A stretch of DNA of 64,000 bases from Paramyrothecium sp. XJ0827 (Eukaryota > Ascomycota > Sordariomycetes > Hypocreales > Stachybotryaceae), in assembly GCA_020881915.1 (NCBI GenBank), contig JAJFPB010000012.1, forward strand, positions 620,001 through 684,000. The letters run 5' to 3'. Below, piece after piece: positions 1 through 9,715 of the stretch (positions are counted from its first letter, which is position 1; each line of letters starts with the position of its first letter). Made by a program: the position numbers and the translations under genes. Below the pieces are notes generated by a model. That model was not told the DNA's origin. It worked only from the letters and a program-made list of their open reading frames with translations, and searched no databases.

Positions 1-313
1 ATTAGGACCGATCCTGACCACTGGGCCATATTTCTCATGCAATTTCTTTGCGTCGACATGCATATTCCCTTTTAGGACAGTCATGAATCGCCATAGGTTA
101 GTAAAACCTGAGAATAGTCATTAATTAATGAAATTCCTTCATCTCACAGTTCTTCAGCTCACTAGCAAGAAGAGGTCCCGGGTATCGCCTCAAAGGGGAG
201 GAGTAGTACGAGGCAGTCCACCACCCGAAGATTGTCAACACAGGAATTGCGGTAGCTAAAACGAAGGATAAATGTGCATCGAGCACCAGATCTGCAGACG
301 TTTGAAAGAACAT
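1..313 (-). CDS. Cytochrome P450, N-terminal part, cut by window edge
   Basis: N-terminal end of a fungal microsomal P450 running off the left edge. The first ATG (313) opens a hydrophobic membrane anchor of about 30 residues, followed by the proline-rich hinge SPLRRYPGPLLAS. A 55-bp intron (162 down to 108; GTGAGC...CTCAG) splits the Ser codon, and the next exon reads TNLWRFM, then HVDAKKLHEKYGPVVRIGPN, the standard P450 sequence before the first beta sheet. Heme-binding and ExxR motifs lie outside the window, so intactness and family cannot be judged. It points away from the decayed genes to its right. Confidence 0.85.
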
Positions 314-1888
314 CTTCAATGTCGTGGCACTGTTATGGGGTTGTAACTTTCAAGCGATGATACAAATACGTGAAAAGAGTAGAGTACGGCAGCTACGCGA
401 AAGAAGAGTAGGTATGACTTTTCCTCTCTTTTTGTTAGAAATACATGCAGTAATAGGATCATTGGCCGATGGCAAGCCAAGCAGGATTCATGGCAGGCTT
501 GGCCAGACTAACCGACGCCAAGCCATCATCTTACACATGCCTAACCAGGTAATGAGAAGCGGACGAGGCAGAAGTTGGTTGCACATCCTTAGAATCCATT
601 TTGGGGACTGCACCCTGCCTTTTCCACCACTCAAATCTTTGAGAGTGGTGCTTAACGGCTGACCTGTTGGCTGCTTTGTTGAGTGCTTCTCCACAGCTCG
701 TGAGGAGGCTGGAACGAGGGGGGTGCATTGACAAACATAGCAAGCCTTACCACCTAAATATTCTAGGACGGCCAATGGAAAGGATGTTCGCACCAACCAA
801 TAGAAAATCCACGTGTAGGACCTTCTGCATTCGTCAAGATTACGGTACTTGTTCTCTTAGAAGCATGTAAGGTTCTATGCGTCATTATTTGGTTGGTGGT
901 AACGTGCATAAATCGCACATCACCATGAGACGTCAACCAATGGCAAACACATACTGGCACAATAGTCCTTGGCTGTTGCTTACCTGTCACACAAGGCTTA
1001 TCAATTCTCATGCAGCATATGTTTAATATCTGACCAACGGCTCTACTGTCTTTTAGGCTACGGCCAGGGCTGTCTCATCGAGTGCCGCCAGAGCCTCTGC
1101 GGAAGGCGCTTGCGAATCTGCCACCTCGCTCGTCTTCCACTCCATCCCTTCAAACCCCCTCCCTATGGATTAGGAGTAATGCAAGCTTCGCCCTGGGGCT
1201 GTCGACGTCGACGTGGTAGGTCTATATGACAAAAGGCTTCTGGAGTTCGGGCTCTTTAGTCGAACATGGCATCAAGGTAACGCTGCATGTGGACTAGCAC
1301 TAGTAAGACCGTGCTAATGTAGGTTAATGTGTCTGCAGGCTGCAAGATGGGAAGGATGCATGGCCGGGGTTACCAAGGTCCACAGCTGGTGAGAACGCAC
1401 CCGGACAGTTGTGCAGGACAAGCGTGTGTTGATCTCGAACCAATGGCATGAAAAGAGACCTCGGCAAGTCAGTATTGTTCCTCACAAGCTCCCCAACTTG
1501 GAATAAATGAAGTGACTACAGCATCAAACCTTGCAGCAAATGCCAGATAGAAAGGCCTAGGACAGACAAGTATCCCACAACACTAACATCAGCTGATGTA
1601 TTGAGGCGCGATTCCTATTGTCGCACGTTTGCGTGCCGAGATGATTTACAGACCTCTCTTTTCAAGATGGGGTAAAGAGTGGAGGGGTCGGCTCAATCTG
1701 GCCGAGAACAATGTCCCTTGCAGCCAACACATTGGTCGATCTCCGATCTACCTAAGTTTGTGGAGCAAAATGTCCGTCCAATTGTCTGCCCGCACTTGCA
1801 CCTGCACACTCAGAATCCTTCCATTTCCTAATCGAGAGTAACTACCAGTCTGATCTTTCGTATCGCCCAAGTTACGTCCAACCTCGCA
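314..1888. other. Intergenic, no gene supported
   Basis: About 1.6 kb with only short ORFs in all frames and no motif I recognise. It would contain the promoter of the leftward P450. A stretch around 1040-1240 has coding-like codon use on both strands but is broken by stops, so it may be a further gene relic. Confidence 0.5.
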
Positions 1889-2866
1889 ATGGCTGCCACA
1901 ACTACCATAGCCGAACTGATCGAACAGCTCAATGAATTGGCGCCTTCGCTATCATCTGAAGACAATCGCACAAGACCCCATGCGCTTCAGCTCACGCAAA
2001 ATCTCTCCGGCCGCCTGGTCGACGCTGCAGATAGGGCTGTAGACTTGATGTTCTCGGTAATTTTCAATCTGGTTCGCCGGCGAGGCATCGTTGCTTGCCC
2101 ATGCTTTTTAGCCATTGGTGCCAGCAGCTGCAAGAATCGCCGTCGACATTGGGCTGTTTGAGCACATCTCGAAACAGAGAGTGCCCATCGATTCCAAGCA
2201 GTTGGCTGATCTTGTTGGCGCTGGGGAGTTTCTCATCAGTGAGTAGATCCATGTGAAGCCTCAAAGGTCACAGTGGAATAGGTCATCACAGCTCGGGTGC
2301 TGAGGCCTCTTGCTGCTACGGGGTTTATACAAGAGGTTGGCGACCGGGAGTGGGAGCCTTCTCTCATCACCCACGTTATGGCAACCGCAGATATCGCCAC
2401 AGGCCTCCGGATGGTGTGAGTGAGAATGGCTCCAGGCGAGGTTCTCAACCCAATTGACATTTGCTGGTTCATGGAAGTGGCGACATGATCAAAGTTTTTT
2501 CAAGGAGCGGGGACATCGTTGTCCCATCAATCCCAACGATGGCCTCATGCAGCACGCGTTTCATACGAAGTTGTCCAACTTCGAATTGTTCAGCACTATG
2601 CCTCAAAGTTTGGATGATTTCAACCTCTTCGTGGGCAATACGATGGCAGCAAGGGACTACTGAGTTGACTAGTATCCAGTCCAGACCCAGTTCCTAGAAA
2701 ACTATGAGCAGGGTACGGCTCTGTTAGCAGATGTTGGTGCTGGTAAAGGACACCATCTTCTGCACCGTGAATTGGGTTGTGAGATCACCGCGAATGACAT
2801 GCAGCTTCAGAATGAGTTGGTCGACTTACTTACGGGCAAACAGAAACGCAGTGGTACAGCTTAACC
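1889..2866 (+). pseudogene. O-methyltransferase pseudogene (SAM-dependent, fungal secondary-metabolite type)
   Basis: The start ATG (1889) and two introns (2057-2111 and 2239-2291) are still readable. They give an N-terminal dimerisation region (RIAVDIGLFEHISKQ, then LADLVGAGEF, then RVLRPLAATGF) typical of fungal plant-type O-methyltransferases. The frame then stops at a TGA near 2420 and resumes in another frame (FFKERGHRCPINPNDG, then ARDY). Two Trp positions after ARDY read TGA and TAG where the family has a W-x-D-W-type motif. The SAM-binding glycine motif (ADVGAGKGHHL, about 2728) follows, and the C-terminal catalytic His region is missing. Trp codons turned into TGA/TAG are G-to-A changes, as expected from RIP-like mutation or plain decay. 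Not functional as read. Confidence 0.75.
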
Positions 2867-3200
2867 TAAACAGCTGGCTTTCCCTTAGAGACTCCCTGAT
2901 CAAGTTTCTACACAGAGCTAGACACCTTTGCCAGAAGTAGTGCTTGCTCCTCAACGGTTGGGGTCGTGTTGCTGGGCGAAAAGAGTTTCTGCTTTCACTC
3001 GTCACGATATTTGTAATAAATTGCGTGAGTACAAACAACAATGTAAATTCCTAATCCACGACAAGACATCCTCGAATATCTTCAAACAAATCAGACTGGT
3101 CCAAAAAAAACTTTGGAATGATGGCCTTCACCCACCGCAATTCAGCGGCGATCAAAGATCAGTTTACCTCTCAAGTTGACATGAGGCGTTGGCGCGTATC

Positions 3201-3695
3201 CTAGATCTCTGGAATCTTGTTGGTCAGGCTGAATACCAGATCACGTGTAGATGCGAGCTCGTCTGGGAGACCATTTTGGTCATATTTCAGGTAAAAGTGT
3301 CCCGCTCCCACATGATGTTCCTCGATAGGTCTCTTATATCCGACATAGACTGTTATACGAGGATCAGTTTCGGTGAGCATACGACCCCCATTGTCGTACA
3401 TGCGAGTAGTACTGTTGTCTGGTGCTCTACGGAGAAGTTGTGTCAGCTTTTCAATGTGAAATTCCACCCTGGTGCCTATTTTCTCACAGAGTTCCCGGCG
3501 TGAAACGAATGAAAATCCTGGATGCTTACCTGATACCAACAACTGACCATCCATGCAGATGAGCTGCATGGTGACAGCTCCTCTCACAAGCTTCAACGCG
3601 ACCAGGGTATCTCTTGTCGCTTGGTTTAGTACATATCTAGTGAACCTATAACCGGTTCGGATCAGCAAGACTCGTTTGTGAGACATCAGGCTCAT
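3201..3695 (-). CDS. Unrecognised open frame, possibly spurious
   Basis: A 164-codon open frame with no domain I recognise. It has a basic N-terminal half and a mixed C-terminal half with no signal peptide or membrane segment. The same frame continues upstream (to 3974) through a single TGA, but that upstream part is the antisense of the kinase relic at 3740-4011, so the upstream extension is a shadow. The part kept here does not overlap recognisable kinase sequence. It may be a small real gene, a relic, or chance; I lean to chance. Confidence 0.22.
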   Translation of the reverse strand: MSLMSHKRVLLIRTGYRFTRYVLNQATRDTLVALKLVRGAVTMQLICMDGQLLVSGKHPGFSFVSRRELCEKIGTRVEFHIEKLTQLLRRAPDNSTTRMYDNGGRMLTETDPRITVYVGYKRPIEEHHVGAGHFYLKYDQNGLPDELASTRDLVFSLTNKIPEI

Positions 3696-3739
3696 GTGTT
3701 GGAATCACTGACGTTTATGTGAGCCTTGGAGTAAGGCTG

Positions 3740-4942
3740 TTTTTCCATCATGATGTACGGCGCTCTGAAGTACTCTGAACCGACAAATACTGAAGCACTG
3801 AGAAAAAGAAGCACCAGCCACCAAGACTAAGTGGGAGCCCATCTCGGGTATCAGTCGTCCAGCGACTGCTTCGAGAGTAAACTTAGGGGGCTCAAAGAAG
3901 CGCTTGGAGATGCTGGGAAAGTAATCTGCCTTCCGCACAATCACTTCACCATCGATGAGCCAAACGGCAGTCACCAGTGCTTCGTTTACCCTCTTCTCGG
4001 TCCAAAGGTCTAGTTAGGTCTGAACAGTGGAGACGGAGACACCGATAAAAATCACTCAGAAACGCCTGCTACAGCCTTGTGAAGGCTTTGAGCATCCTGC
4101 ACAAAAATGGCGTGTGCCACAACGGTTTGTTTCATTCCCATGGCTCCCTTGTGCTCTATTCCGAAGACTAATCCACGAAATCTGCAGACCTTACGCCATC
4201 CAACGTTTTGCATCGAACTGAGGTACTCGATGACTTGACCGAAGCAGAAGTACTCGAGCTCCTGGGTGGGCCATACCAGTGCCGCATTTACAATGAGGAT
4301 GAGCAGCAATCAGGCCACAGCGATAGTAGGTTACCTCAGTATCTTGTGTATCCTGTCGATTGGGAAAGTGTGCCGCGACGCCACATCTCAGAGGACTGCA
4401 GTATCATCGACTTTGGGGAGTCTTTCCATATCTCAAAACCCCGTGATTTTGGTGGTATTCTTACGATGTACCGTGCCCCAGAGCTTGTGCTGGAGAATCA
4501 CTTTGGCATCGAATCTGACCTCTGGGCACTAGAGTGCACTCTCTTTGAGATCCGCACCGGCCGTGAGCTCTTTGTACCCGGAGATGACGACGATGACCTA
4601 TCGATTCAGCTCAGCTTCGTCTTGGGCAAGCTGCCGGAGCCATGGTGGTCGACGACCTGGGCAGAACGCGATAAAATCATCCCTGATGGCGAGGTCAAGA
4701 GCAGGCCTGACTATCAGGTCGACAACCCGTGCTATGCCATGGAAATAAGGTCGCTCCAGGCCAGGTCGAGCCATGGCGTTCGCTTCGAGAGGTCATTAGG
4801 CCCTCTTTTCTTCGAGGAGAGGCCCATAGCTGATGCCGAGGTTGAAGTCTTTGCTCATCTTCTGGGCCGCCTTCTGCGTCACAACCCCGAAGAACGCATC
4901 AGTGCTGCAGAAGTCCTGGAGCATGACTGGTTCAAGATGTGA
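3740..4942 (+). pseudogene. SRPK-type serine/threonine kinase pseudogene
   Basis: Reads as a fungal SRPK-like kinase. A YGALK element (the VAIK lysine) lies near 3755 and HFTIDEPNGSHQCFVYPLLG at about 3942-4004. ALSILHKNGVCHN is followed after a plausible intron (4123-4190) by DLTPSNV, together the catalytic loop (H-N-D in place of the usual H-G/R-D). SIIDFGESF is the DFG motif (about 4400), then come APELVLEN and SDLWALECTLFEI, where the family usually has a glycine. The frame is broken by TAA at 3828, TAG at 4011 and a shift near 4047. The last 250 codons (from about 4191) are intact. The Gly-rich loop upstream is not recognisable. A shortened product is possible but it would lack the N-lobe. 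Confidence 0.7.
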
Positions 4943-5349
4943 GCAGGGGGAACCAAGGCTTCTGTCACAGAAATGTCATCAGGATCATGGAATGTATTCT
5001 AGAGAGGAGGCCTCTGCATCAGCAATTACCTGCATTATTTCGTAGTCACCGTCAGTGAGAAGAATGCAATAGACTTGGACCAGTTGGACGGTTTTATGAA
5101 TTGGATTGGTTTCAAATTCTTCAAGTTCAGTAGAGCCAGTTCGATTCGTCCTCTAGCCAGTGCTTAATCGTGGGCATCGAAGATTACCAGTGCCTGGAAC
5201 ATGGCAGCTCATGGCACCCGTCACTGATCCTACTCCACATCACGTCCGGAAGTCAATGGTAAGAAGCGATATAGTTCGACACATGACGCGAACATTTCGT
5301 AGAAATTTGAGATATTGTACATTTAAAATTGTTTTACATCAGTTTCCTT
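4943..5349. other. Intergenic between kinase relic and ohr
   Basis: No gene seen. It lies 3' of both neighbours (convergent), so it should mainly hold their terminators. Confidence 0.5.
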
Positions 5350-5979
5350 CTACTGGTAGCCACCAGAATCCATCAATGAATCGTTTGCACCATTGTTCAC
5401 CTTGCCTTGAGAGGTTGACTCCTGGTTTGTCGAAGAGTCGTCAAATTCGACAACCTCGAATTTGCTCTCCACATTGCCCTTTGTAGCCTTGGAGTAAGGA
5501 CAGGCCTCTCTTGCGCGGGCCACAATTTCCTCGACCTTTTCTTTCTCTAGGCCTTTGATTTTAATCTTTGCCTCGGTGCGGAGGCTCATGTCCAGCTTCT
5601 TCATGTCGCCCACCAGGTGCACCGTCATCTCGACGATGCTCTCTTCCGGTTTAGTGGGCAAAGTGATGCCCATCTGGGCTGCACAGGCGTTCATCGCCGA
5701 CTGGAAGCACGCGCCATATCCAGCTGCAAAAAGCTCCTCGGGGTTTGTTTTGCCCCTGTCCCCAGGTCCACCAAGTGCCTTGGCCATGGTAAGGTCTACT
5801 TTCAGATTCTCGCCTTCCACATGCCCTTTGCGGGCGCCGACCACTTTGGCGTACGCCGAGTAGAGAACTGGGGCAGTATCGGTTTGTACATGACGGCGGA
5901 ATGAAGTGGTGATTTTAGCCGGCTGCGTGGTGCGCAGAGCGGTCTGGCGGAGGAACGGGCGAAGACAGCGTGTAGACAT
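5350..5979 (-). CDS. Ohr/OsmC-family organic hydroperoxide peroxidase
   Basis: 209-residue intact single-exon protein. Residues 1-33 are basic, Arg/Thr-rich and free of acidic residues, a plausible mitochondrial targeting peptide. The rest matches the Ohr subgroup of OsmC: N-terminal LYSAYAKVVGARKG, then TNPEELFAAGYGACFQSAM with the first catalytic Cys at 91, and ACPYSKAT with the second Cys at 160. Family knowledge: these two cysteines reduce organic hydroperoxides using dithiols such as lipoyl groups. The hydrophilic tail after about residue 175 (Ser/Asn/Gly-rich) is longer than in bacterial Ohr. It is the only intact gene in the decayed left arm. Confidence 0.9.
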   Translation of the reverse strand: MSTRCLRPFLRQTALRTTQPAKITTSFRRHVQTDTAPVLYSAYAKVVGARKGHVEGENLKVDLTMAKALGGPGDRGKTNPEELFAAGYGACFQSAMNACAAQMGITLPTKPEESIVEMTVHLVGDMKKLDMSLRTEAKIKIKGLEKEKVEEIVARAREACPYSKATKGNVESKFEVVEFDDSSTNQESTSQGKVNNGANDSLMDSGGYQ

Positions 5980-6209
5980 ACTGATGGAATGACTGATGGA
6001 ATTGTGGTCCTTCTTGATGAGCCCAGGTTCCAGCTCAAACAGTATTGTTCAAGGACACTTTGATGTATTTTTTAGATTATGAATGATTTGCCGCTTTTCG
6101 CAGTTGAAATGTAGATACGCGACATGACACGTCGACTACGTCAACGAGTGTCGGTATTAATGGGTCGCGATCTTCGATCTCCAAGATGCTAGTCCCCGCT
6201 AGCGATCTT

Positions 6210-7240
6210 GTTCAGCCGCCCAGCACGATCAACCAAGATGATGAGGCTAAGACTTAGGCTGCTTTACTGGGATCTACCCTGCGGTATGCTTACAATGGCT
6301 AGTAGCTCAATCCCCGCAAGGTTCGTAATTGTGATTTGGGAGCGTACCCGGCATCGAATGAATGTTGTGGCGATCCATCTTTATCTTGGCATTCACGATT
6401 GCCAAAGCTTGGACCAAGGGCCCAGCTACTGTTCTGTACGGCCCTCAAAAATTGGTTCACTAAATCACGGAGTATTGTCGAATCTGATGCGGCGGCCTTC
6501 ACAGGTTGGCCATCGACAGGATTCAGCGAGTAGGGCGCAAGCCTCTTCAATCTGGTGTGCCCAGAATATCGAAATTTCAGCTGGAGGAATGATCAGCAGC
6601 GGTTTTCAAGTCTTGACAGTATTTTGTCCGCATTCAGAGCGATTGATGAGTTCGCCAACTCGGTTTCGGCGGATGAAGAAGTCGTTGTCTGGTCGACATC
6701 ACCTACGCTTGCTTTACACGACATGGGCATCATGCAAGTGTAGCTAACGTCTTGGCGTCCAATGTCTTCTAGACTTCAGCCTCGTGGTCGAAAATGTCTG
6801 GAACGAGTTGCCCTTGGACGTGGTAAGCATTTGTTTCCAAGGGGATGCACATGGATACTAAACATCTCTGGATCCCATCTGCGCTGACTTCCAGGGCTCA
6901 TCCCTGCATGCCAAACCTGACGTCTGCAATAATTGCCAGCCATCTCGACAGTCAAGGGCGTTTCTACCATTTATCACGAAGAGGGTCACCGTTTCCATCA
7001 TCTTCCTGCCACCGATGGCTCTTGTGTGCTGTTCTTTCAGATCGGGCTGTCCGAGGATACGTGCCTCCTCGTCGGTGAGGATCCTCAGAGGTGGGTGCGA
7101 CAGGATTACCTGACTGTGGATGAAGTAGGACGACCGATCTATGCTTTCCTATCCATTTGGGTGTGGTACGATTACATCTTCTCCATCGGCCATCCAGCCT
7201 CTCGGATTTTCAACCCGTTGTCACGTGGATCTTCCTGAGG
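6210..7240 (+). pseudogene. Degraded unidentified protein-coding gene
   Basis: From about 6215 one frame gives long protein-like stretches (for example LGAYPASNECCGDPSL, then RAQLLFCTALKNWFT, then EYRNFSWRNDQQRFSSLDS) interrupted by TAG near 6254, a double TAG near 6300 and another TAG near 6530. Plausible introns follow (about 6740-6771 and 6821-6894), then DFSLVVENVWNELPLDV and, from 6933, a last open frame ending at 7238. The stops are all TAG, which C-to-T change of CAG would produce. I do not recognise the family and the exon joins are tentative. Confidence 0.35.
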
Positions 7241-7596
7241 CTCAAAAACCGCAGCATCAATACGTCGAGGAGATGAGCATACAGCCGAGATGCATCACGA
7301 AGGAAGGCAAAACATAGGTGAGAAGAACAGAACGATCAGCATTTGAAACTTGGGTATCTAGAAAACAAGTCGCGAGTCGAAAACAGAACAAAGAGCTCTG
7401 TGAAGTCTTTCTTGCAAACCCCAACGCCCCAAGAACAAGATCCCAAACTCAATGAACAAGACTCCAACAAACATCCATGAATCATAGGCTCCACTGATAC
7501 GGACCCAGGTACTTTCCATGACCCTCAAAGTCCTCCAGCAAGACTAAATTCCCAAAGTCTTGTCCCAGCCCCAAAGAAATTTCTATCCACCAAGAC
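7241..7596. other. Intergenic, no gene seen
   Basis: 3' flank shared with the convergent beta-trefoil gene; A-rich, only terminator sequence expected. Confidence 0.5.
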
Positions 7597-8277
7597 TTAA
7601 ACCTCCTCGGCCGCGACTTCGAAGAACTTCCAGTCCGAGAACTCCATTGGAGGCTCGCCCGCCCACACGTCATCCCTGTGCTCCAGCTTTGGCGGCGTAC
7701 TGTACAGGGCCAGTTTCCGGAGGCGTACGCCCTGCATGGCCAGCAGCTGGCAAGTTCCATCAGACAGTGGCCTGAGGACGAAAGACTCGGCCACTGTCTG
7801 CTCATCGGACATCACCACGAACTTTCCGTCGCTGCCTCTGCCCATGAACTTCCCCATCGCATGGTCGCGGAAGGCATGAAAGCCATCCCTCTCGTGGCAT
7901 TCCCAATACTGGTCGCCAAGTTCCTCCATGTCCCCAACCACAAGCGCGCCATCCCGCGGTACGAGAAATCCTCCTGTCTGCGACTCGCGAATGATGTATA
8001 GCGATTCGTGCTTTGGGACAGACGGCTGGGGCCACGAATCTTCGGCATCCGCATCCTCATCCTCGCTCTCGTCGGAGTCGGAGTCGGAGTCGGAGTCATC
8101 AGAGTCATCCTCTTCGGAGCCATCCGAGTCCAGAGCTGTAGCGGTTGTGCTGCTGTCCCAAGAACGCTCCGTCTTGTCGTCAAAAGATGCGACGGTGGAG
8201 GCGTCATCCACCAGATGCATGTCGACGTAGTGGCCATTCATGGAAGTCATGTCGCTGTCCCAAGTAATAGGATCCAT
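7597..8277 (-). CDS. Beta-trefoil (fascin-like) family protein, copy 1
   Basis: 226 residues, no intron. The first 90 residues are acidic and low-complexity, with a run of Asp/Ser/Glu (SDGSEEDDSDDSDSDSDSDE). The rest is a compact domain with features of beta-trefoil/fascin-like folds: SLYIIRESQTGGFLVPRDG, then GDMEELGDQYWECHERDGFHAFRDHAMGKF, then QGVRLRKLAL, ending in FSDWKFFEV. The same order of blocks occurs in the gene at 10823-11449 and in the broken copy at 9276-9715. The start at 8277 is preferred: the frame stays open 93 codons further up, but that part is CT-rich leader and a TATATAATAA box lies at about 8530-8540. No signal peptide, so probably cytosolic or nuclear. Molecular function unknown; the fold call is inference. 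Confidence 0.75.
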   Translation of the reverse strand: MDPITWDSDMTSMNGHYVDMHLVDDASTVASFDDKTERSWDSSTTATALDSDGSEEDDSDDSDSDSDSDESEDEDADAEDSWPQPSVPKHESLYIIRESQTGGFLVPRDGALVVGDMEELGDQYWECHERDGFHAFRDHAMGKFMGRGSDGKFVVMSDEQTVAESFVLRPLSDGTCQLLAMQGVRLRKLALYSTPPKLEHRDDVWAGEPPMEFSDWKFFEVAAEEV

Positions 8278-9275
8278 GGCTGCTGGTAACAACGAAGTGC
8301 CGGAGAGAAGGTCGACAAGAATTAGGAGGGTAAGTTGATAAAGGAGTCTTGTTAGGTCGGGCGAGGAACGTAACGAAGACAAAGTCGGGAAGAAGAGTGT
8401 GAGAAGGTCTGGCGATGTGTGTAGGGGAAGGGGGGAGAGCAGTAGAACGCGACAATGGTCGAGTAAGCATGTGGTGACTAGGGGAAGTTGAAAGAGCTTC
8501 TGCCAGAGGAGACAGCAGGGGAGCAGGTTATTATATAGAGAATGGTCACCGCCCACGATGCTGATGCTGAAGGTAAAAGAAGATAACTTTCTGGGTCAGG
8601 AAAAGTTTGATCGTGTGAAGCAGACGAACGGCCCGTAGAGGTCCTCAGCAACTCCTCTGCTGCCTAAGTTATGCATGAAAAATTCTCCAAAATCACGTGG
8701 CAAGCGGTTTGACGGTTTGGCAGCCCTGGCTTTCCCTGATTGCTCGAACCTATTTCACGACACGATGCTGGTTTGACATTTCAAGTACAAAAATGGTTCC
8801 TTATCGCAGTGGTGGAATATGTCCAGACTAGCTTTTGGCACAAGGAGAGTACTGGTAATGCCATGGTGCATGTTTGCAGTCTGTAAAGCCGTAGTTGGTA
8901 AGATGGTTGAGGCCTGCTTAAGCTGCAAACAGTTTCTTGGGTCGAGCAACCACGCCATGCCAAGGGGAATTGGTTGTTCTGAGCCAAATATAAGGGGCAA
9001 AGAAGGATAGAGAATGCGGCAGTACAGTAGTAAAACCAGGACAGAGAGTTGGAAAAGCGAGAAAGTCAAAGAAAAAATGTTTTTCCTTTGTCCTCTACCG
9101 TCTGCTGTTGATTCCCCCCCCCCCTTTGAGACCGCCACCGTTGCTTGAGTTTAAGTTGGAGAGGTTGACGAGAATTCGGTAATGAAAAGGGTAAAAACAA
9201 AAATAAGGATTGCAAAGGAGGGAAAATTCATTAATCTATCTGGCGGGTTCTATGTGAAACCTTGGTGGCCTGAAC
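8278..9275. other. Promoter and leader of beta-trefoil copy 1, otherwise no gene
   Basis: Holds a TATA-like element (about 8530-8540, minus orientation) and a pyrimidine-rich leader for the gene starting at 8277. A run of 11 C (9114-9124) lies further right. No coding capacity I can support. Confidence 0.5.
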
Positions 9276-9715
9276 CTAAACCACGATGGACTCCCAATCC
9301 GCTTTTTCCACTTTGCCATCCACATCCCAGCCCTCGTCGGTGGCCAAAACGTCGTCGTCGCCGACACCCACAAACTCGAGGTATGCGTCTTCTTCTGCAT
9401 GAAAGAACCATATCCGCTAATCACCATCATGGCCGGGCAGAAACACGAGTCGGGTCTGAGGAAGTAGGGCGCTTGCACGCTCGCTTCTGCAATGCCGGAT
9501 GCAGTCTCCACCGGGAAGTGCCATCGAGCGTGCCAAGATGTTTGTTACTACCAAGAACAACCTAGCCAGGGAATTATGGAGTCCGTTCCAGCCATCTCCC
9601 ATTTCACGAACCCAAAGTCTCCCAGTTCTGAGCCAGTAGGCTTGTTGATGCACAAAACACCATTCTCCAAGGTAATGTGCAGTCGTGAGCTTGCGATCAA
9701 AACAAAACGTCTGAC
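9276..9715 (-). pseudogene. Beta-trefoil family pseudogene, copy 2
   Basis: Three frames carry pieces in the order of the intact family: ENGVLCINKPTGSELGDFG; then DGWNGLHNSLARLFL, matching DGWLGFRNTVSGQYLAL of the copy at 10823 and DGFHAFRDHAMGKFM of the copy at 7597; then NKHLGTLDG in a shifted frame; and a C-terminal block, RIWFFHAEEDAYLEF and VEKADWESIVV, ending at TAG 9276. At least two frameshifts and a TAG before the last block prevent a single product. Upstream of about 9715 no N-terminal acidic or basic extension is recognisable. Confidence 0.6.

Noticed and set aside
3705..3974. 89-codon minus-strand frame in line with the frame at 3201-3695
   Set aside because: The opposite strand reads as SRPK kinase sequence (HFTIDEPNGSHQC), so this part is a shadow.
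8278..8556. 93-codon upstream extension of beta-trefoil copy 1
   Set aside because: CT-rich leader with a TATA-like box just above it; the other intact copy has no such extension.
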